A stretch of 22,831 nt of DNA from PSLL01 sp964389705 (GCA_964389705.1 CAYMEO010000044.1:1-22831), one strand, 5' to 3'; shown: positions 1 to 7,515, numbered from the stretch's first letter. Numbers and translations are program-made. The notes: generated by a model not told the origin, from the letters alone.

Positions 1-288
1 TTATTCGTACTCGTGACCCCTCTGTTTTGTCTCATTTCCCCTGAACCAGTACAATAAATTGACTCAGGAAGGGGAAGATTATATCATCTTGCAAGTAGTA
101 CCGCCAGTCACTCCTACAACACAGAACTCATCCGACTTAAGGAGTCTGTAATTGCTGTACTAGGGCAGGGTGTAGAATTTCGTATGATTTTGGTGCCTGA
201 GATTCAATTCGAACCGAATGGAAAATTCCGGGTTTCCCGCTCTTTAGTAAAATCCGCTTACGATGGAATTGATTGGAACAAGCAGTAG
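1..288 (+). pseudogene. C-terminal end of a PaaK/CapK-like adenylate-forming enzyme, partial and frame-disrupted
   Basis: The last open stretch ends at the TAG at 286-288 and reads like the C-terminal subdomain of the phenylacetate-CoA ligase/CapK family: ELIRLKESVIAVLGQG, then FRMILVPEIQFEPNGKFRVS, with the terminal GKFR element that carries the catalytic lysine region in adenylate-forming enzymes. That frame is closed by a stop at 55-57. The stretch QYNKLTQEGEDYIILQVVP lies in a second frame (codons from about 17 to 105) and a further plausible piece, IRTRDPSVLSHFP, in the third frame up to about 41. Joining them needs one added base near the C run at 38-41 and another between about 95 and 120. 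The N-terminal part is outside the window. Family membership is judged from this short tail only; substrate unknown. The shifts may be decay or sequencing error at a contig edge. Confidence 0.5.
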
Positions 289-318
289 ATCATTATACTG
301 GCCAAATGTAAATTCTCA

Positions 319-1060
319 TCACTTGATAGCTCTATAAAAACTTAATTCCCAATTGAGACAGAACTCTTTATTTACTAGAGCGTAGCCCAAATACTTATTT
401 ATTCCATCTAAAATTTCTTCATGGCTCGCTTTATCAATACCAAATAGAAGCTGAAAGTAAGTCCTCATGTCATCTAATGAGGCAGATTTCCAATAATATT
501 TTATACTCGATGAATATGATATGTTAAAACCACACCTTTCTAACTCGCCTTGTGTGTTTTCATCAAGATAGACTCCCTGATGCCCCATGGAATTATGCTC
601 GTGTACAAACACATCTAAAAACATCGAGACCATGGAACCCCACCATGCGTCTGCAATACATAACGCACCGCTGTTTTTTAATATCCTGTATGACTCGCGA
701 TAAAAGGGAGCAGTTTATCTTCAAAGTGATGCAACCCGGCCAAACTTATTACCCTATCCGCAGAATTGGTCTTGACGGCTATTTTATCAAGATTAGATAG
801 CAAGCTTAAGTTACCGTTAGCTTTACATAATTTAGTGAAAGCACGAGACGTTTCTATGGATACGATCTTAACTCCAGCGTTAATAAAGTTTTTTAGATAT
901 CCGCCACCAGATGGAATATCACAGATAATATCTCCGTCTCTGATATTGGCATCTCTATGATTTTATTAAACTCCCCCTTTCTTGCATTTGAGTATAGTGT
1001 CATTGCCTCATGGTAAAGGTACCCTCTTTTCTTTAATATCTCCTCGTAAGACTCAAACAT
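319..1060 (-). pseudogene. Class I SAM-dependent methyltransferase, broken by two frameshifts
   Basis: Read on the minus strand from the ATG at 1060, three frames join into one protein of about 247 residues. The first begins MFESYEEILKKRGYLYHEAM. The second carries the SAM-binding motif I, DIICDIPSGGGYLKNF, and a motif like post-I acid at VSIET, then SADRVISLAGLHHFEDKLLPF. The third continues FYRESYRILKNSGALCIADAWW and runs as an open frame (633-319) to the stop. Adding one base in the T run at plus-strand 961-964 and one in the A run at 702-705 restores continuity. The order (glycine-rich motif, then LHH, then YRILKNSG) is that of class I methyltransferases of the Methyltransf_11/25 type. 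The methyl acceptor is unknown; the C-terminal 100 residues, rich in aromatics, show no family I recognise. It is convergent with the CapK-like gene. Whether the gene is dead or the shifts are sequencing errors cannot be told from the window. Confidence 0.6.
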
Positions 1061-1096
1061 AGTTCTTCAGAATTATTTCTCGGCAATTTTTAACAA

Positions 1097-1906
1097 CTAG
1101 CGACCCTTAACAATCGCCTCATTCATGCTTCCGGTTCTATATCCGTCTATATCAATTGTGACATAGGTAAAACCCAGCTCTTTTAATCGCTTCGAAATCT
1201 TGGCTCTCAAGTCTCGGCTGAGAATTCTCTCAAACTCGCCCTCATCAATTTCAATACGCGCAATCTTTTCATGGTATCTTACACGGAATTGCCTAAGTCC
1301 AAGCTGTCTCAAAAACAACTCGGAGAGGGCTATGGTCTTGAGTCTGTCCTCTGTAACCTTGGTGCCGTAAGGGATCCTCGAAGAAAGGCATGCCATCTGC
1401 GGTTTATCCCATGTAGAGAGCCCCATTCTGCGGCTCAGTTCCCGAACCTCGTCCTTGGTAAGGCCGGCTTCAAGGAGTGGTGCCCTTGCCCCCATTTCCT
1501 TTGCGGCATCCATCCCCGGTCTGAAATCGCCCAAATCCGAGAGGGTTGCACCGTAGATTACGCTCTTTATCCCCAGCTCCTTTGCCTTAGTAAAGCAAAT
1601 ACCGAAGAGTTCCGTTTTACAGAAAAAGCATCTCATTGGAGAATTCTCCGCATATCCGGGGATGTCGAGCTCATTGGAGTTTTCAGTTATAAGCCTCACG
1701 CCGATCTCCTTTGCGATCTGCCTTGCCTCTTCCAGTTCAAAAGCGGGATAAGATGGAGAGATCGCAGTAAGGGCAACAGCCCTTTCGCCAAGAACGTCGT
1801 ATGCGACCTTAAGAAGAAACGAGCTGTCTACCCCGCCTGAAAAAGCCACAAGAACGGATTCCAAATCCCGTATTATATCCCTTAATCTATCTATCTTTTC
1901 TTCCAT
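1097..1906 (-). CDS. larE: LarE, ATP-dependent sulfur transferase for nickel-pincer nucleotide synthesis
   Basis: LarE adenylates the carboxylates of pyridinium-3,5-biscarboxylic acid mononucleotide and replaces them by thiocarboxylates, a cytoplasmic step in making the nickel-pincer cofactor of lactate racemase (LarA) and relatives. The 269-residue length is normal. The PP-loop SGGVDSS is at residues 23-29, MRCFFCKTELF at 91-101 and ACLSSRIPYG at 172-181. C173 matches the position of the sacrificial cysteine of Lactobacillus plantarum LarE. Together with C93 and C96 it makes three cysteines, the arrangement associated with iron-sulfur forms of LarE, so this enzyme may carry a [4Fe-4S] cluster and not be single-turnover (inference). 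The start is the ATG at 1906 with AAAGGA upstream. larB, larC and larA are not in the window, so the gene stands alone here and is divergent from egtB. Confidence 0.9.
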   Translation of the reverse strand: MEEKIDRLRDIIRDLESVLVAFSGGVDSSFLLKVAYDVLGERAVALTAISPSYPAFELEEARQIAKEIGVRLITENSNELDIPGYAENSPMRCFFCKTELFGICFTKAKELGIKSVIYGATLSDLGDFRPGMDAAKEMGARAPLLEAGLTKDEVRELSRRMGLSTWDKPQMACLSSRIPYGTKVTEDRLKTIALSELFLRQLGLRQFRVRYHEKIARIEIDEGEFERILSRDLRAKISKRLKELGFTYVTIDIDGYRTGSMNEAIVKGR

Positions 1907-1999
1907 GTATATTTCCTTTTATTACTTGGTTCCATAAAACAATCTACCATAGAGACAGAGAATGTGTTAAAACAGGAGACTATAGTCATAAGATATTTT

Positions 2000-2027
2000 G
2001 CTTGCCTATCTTGAGGGATTGGCAAGC
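2000..2027. repeat. Inverted repeat in the larE-egtB intergenic region
   Basis: GCTTGCC at 2000-2006 and GGCAAGC at 2021-2027 form a perfect 7-bp stem around a 14-base loop. It lies about 95 bases upstream of larE and 115 upstream of egtB, with no T run on either side, so an operator or leader hairpin is as likely as a terminator. The rest of the 235-base gap (1907-2141) is A+T rich with no gene visible. Confidence 0.35.
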
Positions 2028-2109
2028 TATAAGATTACGTAGCCCAAGTTAATAAAAAAATGATTTTATCCCGAATATCATTTAGACTTTAATAAGCTCT
2101 GTTTTTTCC

Positions 2110-2132
2110 TATAATCAATATAAGAGAGGAGT
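2110..2132 (+). promoter_or_regulatory. Candidate -10 box and Shine-Dalgarno of egtB
   Basis: TATAAT at 2110-2115 is a consensus -10 hexamer. The matching -35 is poor: CTTTAA at 2087-2092 with a 17-base spacer. Transcription starting near 2122 would give a leader of about 20 bases containing AGAGAGGAG just before the ATG at 2142. The good -10 and ribosome binding site support this as the start of the egt operon, though the weak -35 leaves room for an activator. Confidence 0.4.
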
Positions 2133-2141
2133 CTAAAAGAA

Positions 2142-3452
2142 ATGGAAAACAAAACAAAGGCACACAACCAGGCCGAAGAAAAAAAACAAAACAGGGATCA
2201 CAACTGTTCTCTTATTGATAGTTATCGAACTGTTCGCGAATTTACTGAATCGCTTTGCAAACCGCTCTGCACCGAAGATTACGTAATTCAATCTATGCCC
2301 GACGTAAGCCCGACAAAATGGCACCTCGCACACACAACCTGGTTTTTCGAAACCTTTGTACTCTCTAGAGTAAACCCCCATTATAAGTCTCCGCACCCAC
2401 AGTATGGATACCTCTTTAATTCATACTACGTACAGGTTGGAGAAAGACACCCCCGCCCGCAGCGAGGGCTTTTATCGAGGCCGACTGTAGAGGAGGTCTA
2501 TCGCTATAGACAGTATGTAGACCTGTACATGTTCGAGTTTCTTGAAGAATCAACCAAGGGGCAAATCGAGGAGATTGCACCTGTAACTGAAATCGGCATA
2601 CATCATGAACAGCAACACCAAGAGTTGATAGTCACTGATATTAAGCACGTATTCTCAGTCAATCCGCTCCGACCTGTCTATGTAGATCGCGATAAAATTG
2701 GGATTTCATCTGTGCCCAAGATGAATTGGGTGTCATTCCCAGGGGGATTGCATTTTATAGGACACGAGGGGAACGGTTTTGCCTTTGATAATGAACTGCC
2801 CCGGCATAGGGAGTTCCTCGAACCCTTTCAATTGTCATCCCGACTTGTGACAAACGGTGAGTATCTCGAATTCATAGAAGATGGTGGCTATAGGAGCCCT
2901 GAGCTCTGGCTATCGGATGGCTGGTATACGGTTGAGGCAAATGGCTGGTGTGCCCCTCAGTATTGGGAGAAGGTGGATGGACGCTGGTGGAATTTTACGC
3001 TCTGTGGTATGCGCGAATTAGACCCGAATGAGCCTGTATGCCACGTGAGCTACTACGAGGCAGATGCATATGCACGGTGGGCAGGGGCAAGGCTGCCTTC
3101 TGAATCCGAATGGGAGATCGCCGCGTCTAATATTCCGGTTGATGGGAATTTTGTAGACAACGGCATTTATCACCCCGTAGCCCTATCTGATAAGAAGTCA
3201 AACAGGATAATTAGCCAGATGTTTGGAGATGTATGGGAGTGGACGCGCAGTCCGTACGTACCTTATCCCGGATACAAAACCCCGCCTGGCGCATTAGGGG
3301 AATACAACGGGAAATTCATGTCAAATCAGATGGTGCTCCGCGGAGGCTCGTGTGCAACACCGAGATCTCATATACGAAAGACATATCGGAATTTCTTTCC
3401 GCCTAATGCGCGCTGGCAATTTATGGGAATCAGGCTTGCTAAAGATGCATAA
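2142..3452 (+). CDS. egtB: Ergothioneine sulfoxide synthase EgtB
   Basis: EgtB is the non-heme iron enzyme that joins hercynine to a thiol donor (gamma-glutamylcysteine or cysteine) with O2 to form a sulfoxide. The 436-residue protein has an N-terminal DinB_2 domain (about 25-170) and a C-terminal formylglycine-generating/sulfatase-modifying domain (about 195-434). Likely iron ligands are H64 in LAHTTWFFE and H155 and H159 in HHEQQHQE. FGDVWEW (361-367) and the end GGSCATPRSHIRKTYRNFF are typical. Paired tyrosines in YLFNSYY (Y95, Y96) and the C-terminal RWQFMGIRLA resemble the type II EgtB described from Chloracidobacterium, which can use cysteine directly. No egtA or egtC (gamma-glutamyl steps) is seen here, which fits cysteine as donor, but that is inference. 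The ATG at 2142 has AGAGAGGAG upstream. The stop overlaps the egtD start. Confidence 0.92.
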   Translation: MENKTKAHNQAEEKKQNRDHNCSLIDSYRTVREFTESLCKPLCTEDYVIQSMPDVSPTKWHLAHTTWFFETFVLSRVNPHYKSPHPQYGYLFNSYYVQVGERHPRPQRGLLSRPTVEEVYRYRQYVDLYMFEFLEESTKGQIEEIAPVTEIGIHHEQQHQELIVTDIKHVFSVNPLRPVYVDRDKIGISSVPKMNWVSFPGGLHFIGHEGNGFAFDNELPRHREFLEPFQLSSRLVTNGEYLEFIEDGGYRSPELWLSDGWYTVEANGWCAPQYWEKVDGRWWNFTLCGMRELDPNEPVCHVSYYEADAYARWAGARLPSESEWEIAASNIPVDGNFVDNGIYHPVALSDKKSNRIISQMFGDVWEWTRSPYVPYPGYKTPPGALGEYNGKFMSNQMVLRGGSCATPRSHIRKTYRNFFPPNARWQFMGIRLAKDA

Positions 3453-4407
3453 GAACCTCTTAATGTTGCAGAGATTTGAACCCGAAGAGAATGACATCTT
3501 AGCCGAGGTGATAGAGGGCCTGCAAGGGCCGCAGAAGGCGCTCCCATGTAAGCTCTTTTATGACGAAAGGGGCTCAGCACTGTTTGATCAGATCTGCCGT
3601 CTTGAAGAATACTATCTCACACGGGCTGAGATGGCGATTATGAATAGATATATCGGTGAGATCTCTGCTCTTCTTGGAAGGAGGTGCCTCCTAATAGAGT
3701 TGGGTAGCGGTAGCAGCCTAAAGATAAGGCTTTTATTAGACCATCTCCAAGCACCAGCCGGTTATGTGCCAATTGATATCTCTGCCGAACACCTATTGAG
3801 ATCAGTAACCGTACTCGCAGAGGATTATCCACACGTTAAGATCGTCCCTGTATTTGCTGATTACACACGACCCTTTGATTTGCCCCCTTTGCGTTTCCCC
3901 TGGTCTCATAAGGTTATTTATTACCCCGGTTCATCAATTGGTAATTTCACCCCCGAACAGGCTACAGCCCTACTCAAACGTATTGCCCATATCTCAGGCA
4001 AGGGGGGCGGACTTTTAATCGGGGTTGATCTCAAGAAGGACAAAAAGACCCTAGAAGCCGCATATAATGATAAGAAAGGGGTTACGGCTGCATTCAATCT
4101 CAATATGCTTGAGCGATTAAACCGAGAACTCGGTGCTGATTTTCGCCTGAATCAGTGGAGACACCTTGCCTTTTACAATAGTCGTGAAGGAAGGATAGAG
4201 ATATATCTGGTCAGCCGCAAAGACCAGTATGTGTGCATAGGCAACAATAAAATCTTCTTCAGGAAAGACGAAGCCATATTGACTGAATACTCGTATAAGT
4301 ACACGCCTGAGGAATTCAAGCAACTTGTTGGCGATACATTTCGGGTCGAGCATGTATGGACAGATGATCAAAATAGGTTCAGTGTGCAATACCTTTATGC
4401 TCGATAA
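3445..4407 (+). CDS. egtD: L-histidine N-alpha-methyltransferase EgtD
   Basis: EgtD trimethylates histidine to hercynine with three SAM, the first step of ergothioneine synthesis. Starting at the ATG at 3445, inside the last codons of egtB, gives 320 residues, almost exactly the length of the mycobacterial enzyme; an open frame extends upstream but its extra 31 residues only translate egtB out of frame. ELGSGSSLKIR (85-95) is SAM motif I, followed by YVPIDISAEHLL, YYPGSSIGNF (159-168) and GVTAAFNLN. Substrate-site residues known in EgtD line up well: Y39, Y56, N167, Y207 and E281 in TEYSYKY. The position of the mycobacterial methionine 252 appears to be I253 (IEIYL), a small change in the histidine pocket. 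Overlap with egtB implies translational coupling. ATG 3463 is a possible alternative start. Confidence 0.92.
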   Translation: MHKNLLMLQRFEPEENDILAEVIEGLQGPQKALPCKLFYDERGSALFDQICRLEEYYLTRAEMAIMNRYIGEISALLGRRCLLIELGSGSSLKIRLLLDHLQAPAGYVPIDISAEHLLRSVTVLAEDYPHVKIVPVFADYTRPFDLPPLRFPWSHKVIYYPGSSIGNFTPEQATALLKRIAHISGKGGGLLIGVDLKKDKKTLEAAYNDKKGVTAAFNLNMLERLNRELGADFRLNQWRHLAFYNSREGRIEIYLVSRKDQYVCIGNNKIFFRKDEAILTEYSYKYTPEEFKQLVGDTFRVEHVWTDDQNRFSVQYLYAR

Positions 4408-4409
4408 AT

Positions 4410-4899
4410 ATGGAACGGAAACGAATTGAGCCAGAACCGGGAAAGGAATCTGTCTGGGATTATCCTCGTCCCCCTCGTGTCGAGGATTCTACAAAGCATA
4501 TTGTTTTCAACAACGTAGTCATTGCAGAAACACGAAGGGCCAAGAGGGTGCTAGAGACCAGTAGTCCGCCCGTTTATTACATCCCAACTGAAGACATCGA
4601 GATGGAGTATCTTAAAAGAACCCAGAAGAATACCATTTGTGAATGGAAGGGCATTGCGTCTTATTACACTGTGATTGTGGGTGACAAAGAGGCCAAGAAC
4701 GCCGCTTGGTTTTATCCAAATCCTCAATCGGGATATACCCCAAATCAAAAATCATGTTGCATTCTATCCTCAAAAAATGGATGCCTGTTATGTGGACGGC
4801 GAACTTGTAAGACCCCAACCGGGCGATTTCTATGGGGGCTGGATTACAGGGGACATTGTGGGACCATTTAAGGGAGAGCGTGGAACGGAAGGGTGGTAG
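4410..4899 (+). pseudogene. DUF427 family protein, interrupted by one frameshift
   Basis: The gene begins 2 bases after the egtD stop, so it belongs to the same operon. The first frame, from ATG 4410, gives VWDYPRPPRV, IVFNNVVIAETRRAKRVLET and AWFYPNPQSGY. The rest, IKNHVAFYPQKMDACYVDGE followed by PQPGDFYGGWITGDIVGPFKG, lies in the next frame and ends at TAG 4897-4899. Removing one C from the run CCCC at 4738-4741 joins them into a continuous protein of about 162 residues with the full DUF427 pattern (W-Y-P, HVAFYP, GGWIT-D-VGPFKG). DUF427 is a small beta-rich domain of unknown biochemistry. The reading frame is conserved on both sides of the shift and no other lesion is seen, so a sequencing error or a very recent mutation is more likely than an old pseudogene. 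Its place between ergothioneine synthesis and a transporter hints at a role there; this is inference. Confidence 0.75.
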
Positions 4900-4978
4900 T
4901 ACCCAGAGATAAATCTTTTTTGTTTTTCAGATTATTGTACCTTTCTGTGGATTGACTTAACGCTTAATCCGTTTTTCC

Positions 4979-5725
4979 ATGATAAATATAGAGAACATAT
5001 CAAAAACATACGGCTCTACAAAGGCACTAGATTCAGTTAATTTAATAATCCACCCACATAGAACTACGTTGCTTATAGGTCCAAGCGGTTGCGGCAAATC
5101 TACATTGATAAGGCTCATCATTGGCCTTATCAAACCTGATAGGGGCAGTATATACATAGGAGATCAGATGCTTACACCCAATAATGTGCTTGCCCTCCGC
5201 CGAAGGATGGGATATGTGATTCAGGACGGCGGCCTCTTTCCGCACCTTACCGTCCGAGAGAACGTCTCTTTAATGGCGCATTATCTCGGTTGGAATAGAG
5301 ACCGGATCCGAGATCGTATATCTGAGATATGTGAATTAACAAAGTTCCCCGCCGATGCCCTTGATCGCTACCCAACTCAAATCTCCGGAGGGCAAAAGCA
5401 ACGCGTGAGCCTGATGCGGGCGCTCATGCTAGATCCAGATATTCTTTTGCTCGATGAGCCCCTTGGAGCACTCGATCCCCTTATTCGATTTGAACTCCAG
5501 GTGGATTTAAAAGGGGTTTTTCAAGCCCTCGGTAAAACGGTGATAATAGTTACACACGACATAGGCGAAGCCGGATTCTTTGGAGATGAAATCGTTTTGC
5601 TCAGAAGTGGGCGTATTGTGCAGAAAGGAACACTTATAGATCTCATTCGAACACCCGCCGAGCCATTTGTCACCCGTTTTATTAATGCCCAGCGAAGCCC
5701 CCTGGAATCCCTAGGAGAAAAATAG
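4979..5725 (+). CDS. ABC transporter ATP-binding protein, Opu/EgtV-like
   Basis: This is the ATPase of an importer of the osmoprotectant (Opu/ProV) class. In 248 residues it has Walker A GPSGCGKST (34-42), the Q-loop at YVIQDGGLFPH, signature ISGGQKQR (135-142), Walker B ILLLDEP (155-161) and the switch histidine in THD (192-194). LGALDPLIR matches the quaternary amine transporter group. It lacks the C-terminal CBS domains that sense ionic strength in ProV/OpuA, so osmotic gating is not supported. It is 79 bases after the DUF427 gene and 18 before the fused permease. No Shine-Dalgarno is obvious before the ATG. Substrates in the family include glycine betaine, choline, carnitine and, in the EgtUV branch, ergothioneine. 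Beside egtBD, ergothioneine is an attractive candidate, but the ATPase sequence alone cannot decide. Confidence 0.88.
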   Translation: MINIENISKTYGSTKALDSVNLIIHPHRTTLLIGPSGCGKSTLIRLIIGLIKPDRGSIYIGDQMLTPNNVLALRRRMGYVIQDGGLFPHLTVRENVSLMAHYLGWNRDRIRDRISEICELTKFPADALDRYPTQISGGQKQRVSLMRALMLDPDILLLDEPLGALDPLIRFELQVDLKGVFQALGKTVIIVTHDIGEAGFFGDEIVLLRSGRIVQKGTLIDLIRTPAEPFVTRFINAQRSPLESLGEK

Positions 5726-5743
5726 GCTAGCGAGGCGGTTTCA

Positions 5744-7252
5744 TTGTCTACGGCTTGTTTCAAAATGAGAACGTTATTACTTCTATTATTAATTCTGATT
5801 GGTACGGTAGAAGCCCAGTCCGCAATCCAAATAAAAGTAGGCTCAAAGGTATTCACAGAATCCGTCATTCTAGGAGAAATGGTGGCTCAAATTGCACGGG
5901 CCAAGGGAGCCTCCGTTGAGTATCTCAGGCAGCTCGGCGGCACAAGGGTTTTATGGGACGCGCTTTTATCTGGAGAGATTGATATTTATCCTGAGTATAT
6001 GGGGACAATAACCCATGAAATCCTGACGGATAAAGATATACGCGATGAGGAAACGCTTAAAAAGGTATTGGCTGAAAAGGGAATCCTCATGAGCTATCCT
6101 CTGGGTTTTAATGATACATATGCAATCGGCATGAAAGAGGATCTCGCCAATAAGCTCGGCATCACCAAAATATCAGACCTCCGTAGTCATCCAGAGCTTA
6201 AATTCGGATTCAGCAATGAATTTATAGACCGTGCCGACGGCTGGCCTGGCCTGCGTAAGACCTATAACCTCCCTCAAAAGAATGTAAGGGGATTAGACCA
6301 CGACCTAGCATACCGTGGACTCGAAGGCGGAAGTATTCACGTTATAGACCTATATTCAACCGACGCCGAGATTCGCTATTATAAGTTGCGCGTGTTAAAA
6401 GACGATCTAAATTACTTCCCGAAATACAATGCCGTGCTTCTCTATAGAGCAGACCTCAAGAAGCGAGCGTCGGATGTACTCGTGGCGATTCTAGAACTAG
6501 AAGGAGCCATTTCAGAATCGAATATGATTGAAATGAATGCACAGGTAAAGCTCAATAGAATACCGGAGGACGTTGTTGCATCCGGGTTCCTTAGAAAACA
6601 TCTACTCATCAATACAGAGTCAGGCAGGGAAACCTTTATATATAGACTGACACGCCGTACATTAGAGCATCTCTTTTTGGTTGCGGTATCATTGATTGCG
6701 GCAATCTTATTATCAATACCCCTTGGAATTCTGGCACATAGAAATGAAAAAATCGGACAGGCAATACTGGGAATTGTCGGAATAATACAGACGATTCCGT
6801 CACTTGCCCTACTCGTATTTATGATTCCATTTCTCGGAATCGGCTCTATACCCGCGATTTTTGCCCTTTTCCTATATAGCCTGCTTCCAATTGTCAGAAA
6901 CACATACTCTGGGCTCCGCGACATCCCTCCACAAATCCGTGAATCGGCGGAGGCACTGGGTCTGCCTTCAGGGGCGCGACTGAGGCTCGTGGAATTGCCA
7001 ATTGCATCGCGTTCGATACTCTCAGGCATCAAAACCTCTGCCGTGATTAATGTAGGCACGGCAACGCTCGGAGCACTCATTGGCGCAGGCGGATACGGCC
7101 AGCCTATACTCACAGGAATACGCCTCGATAATGTTGGGCTAATCCTCGAAGGCGCAATACCCGCCGCTATTTTGGCGCTTCTGGTTCAGGGATTGTTCGA
7201 TTTATTAGAAAGAGTTTTGGTGCCAAAGGGATTGAGGCTAAAGGGAGATTAG
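5744..7252 (+). CDS. Fused substrate-binding protein and permease of an Opu/EgtU-like ABC importer
   Basis: One 502-residue chain combines the solute receptor and the membrane channel that partner the preceding ATPase. Residues 8-24 are a signal peptide or anchor (MRTLLLLLLILIGTVEA) without a lipobox. Residues 27-290 form an OpuAC-type binding domain: KVGSKVFTESVILGEM, LGGTRVLWDALLSGEIDIYP, PEYMGT and FGFSNEF. Residues 305-490 are a permease domain with about five membrane segments, including IPLGILAHRN, QTIPSLALLVFM and the coupling EAA loop SAEALGLPSGARLRLVELP. In the described EgtU of pneumococcus and Helicobacter the permease comes first and the receptor last; here the order is reversed, so the receptor is tethered at its C terminus. 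The TTG at 5744 is chosen because GAGGCGG lies just upstream; ATG 5765 is the alternative. The ligand is not proven: betaine, choline, hercynine or ergothioneine are all possible. Confidence 0.85.
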   Translation: MSTACFKMRTLLLLLLILIGTVEAQSAIQIKVGSKVFTESVILGEMVAQIARAKGASVEYLRQLGGTRVLWDALLSGEIDIYPEYMGTITHEILTDKDIRDEETLKKVLAEKGILMSYPLGFNDTYAIGMKEDLANKLGITKISDLRSHPELKFGFSNEFIDRADGWPGLRKTYNLPQKNVRGLDHDLAYRGLEGGSIHVIDLYSTDAEIRYYKLRVLKDDLNYFPKYNAVLLYRADLKKRASDVLVAILELEGAISESNMIEMNAQVKLNRIPEDVVASGFLRKHLLINTESGRETFIYRLTRRTLEHLFLVAVSLIAAILLSIPLGILAHRNEKIGQAILGIVGIIQTIPSLALLVFMIPFLGIGSIPAIFALFLYSLLPIVRNTYSGLRDIPPQIRESAEALGLPSGARLRLVELPIASRSILSGIKTSAVINVGTATLGALIGAGGYGQPILTGIRLDNVGLILEGAIPAAILALLVQGLFDLLERVLVPKGLRLKGD

Positions 7253-7281
7253 AGGATAGGAACAAAACAATCCCCCTATAG

Positions 7282-7515
7282 AGGCTTGAAAGAGGAGGCA
7301 TTAGACAGGCAACAGTAGAGACATTGATAAAAATAGCGGATGCCCTTGATACTACACTTGTTATAAAATTACAGTCTAAGAGATCTGTCCTGAGTAGTGA
7401 GCCTACCGAAGTATCGAAGGGAAGGCTAAGGCTGAATAGATTAGCTTTGCATTTTCCTAAATCCACATTTAGATACATAGCCCCTTGTTTACACATACAG
7501 TTTCAACTCTTATAA
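7282..7515 (+). pseudogene. Remnant of an XRE-family helix-turn-helix gene
   Basis: After an in-frame TAG at 7279-7281 the sequence reads RLERGGIRQATVETLIKIAD followed by ALDTTLVIKLQSK (7282 to about 7383). This is the recognition helix and last two helices of a Cro/CI-type domain as found in HigA/HipB-like antitoxins. The first three helices are missing, so it cannot be a working regulator. The frame stays open to 7515, but the tail after about 7383 has no family character and overlaps the trpF promoter. A toxin partner is not seen. It is the only gene trace in the 273 bases between the transporter and trpF. Confidence 0.5.

Noticed and set aside
766..960. Plus-strand open frame in the methyltransferase region
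   Set aside because: The minus strand encodes methyltransferase motif I here; the plus frame has no family character.
1271..1840. 189-codon open frame antisense to larE
   Set aside because: It lies fully inside larE, whose protein has all family motifs; the antisense product has no recognisable pattern and no ribosome site.
3352..3444. Extended start for egtD
   Set aside because: The 31 extra residues translate the conserved end of egtB out of frame, and ATG 3445 gives the exact family length.
4900..4978. Terminator between DUF427 and the ATPase gene
   Set aside because: There is a T-rich stretch after GGGT-ACCC, but a 4-bp stem is too weak; read-through into the transporter is plausible.
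6442..7113. 223-codon open frame antisense to the permease domain
   Set aside because: Serine/proline/isoleucine-rich product typical of the reverse strand of a membrane protein gene; the sense frame is clearly coding.
4979..7252. Osmotically regulated glycine betaine importer (ProV/OpuA)
   Set aside because: The ATPase has no CBS domains and the neighbours are ergothioneine genes; betaine transport is not excluded, but osmotic gating is unsupported.
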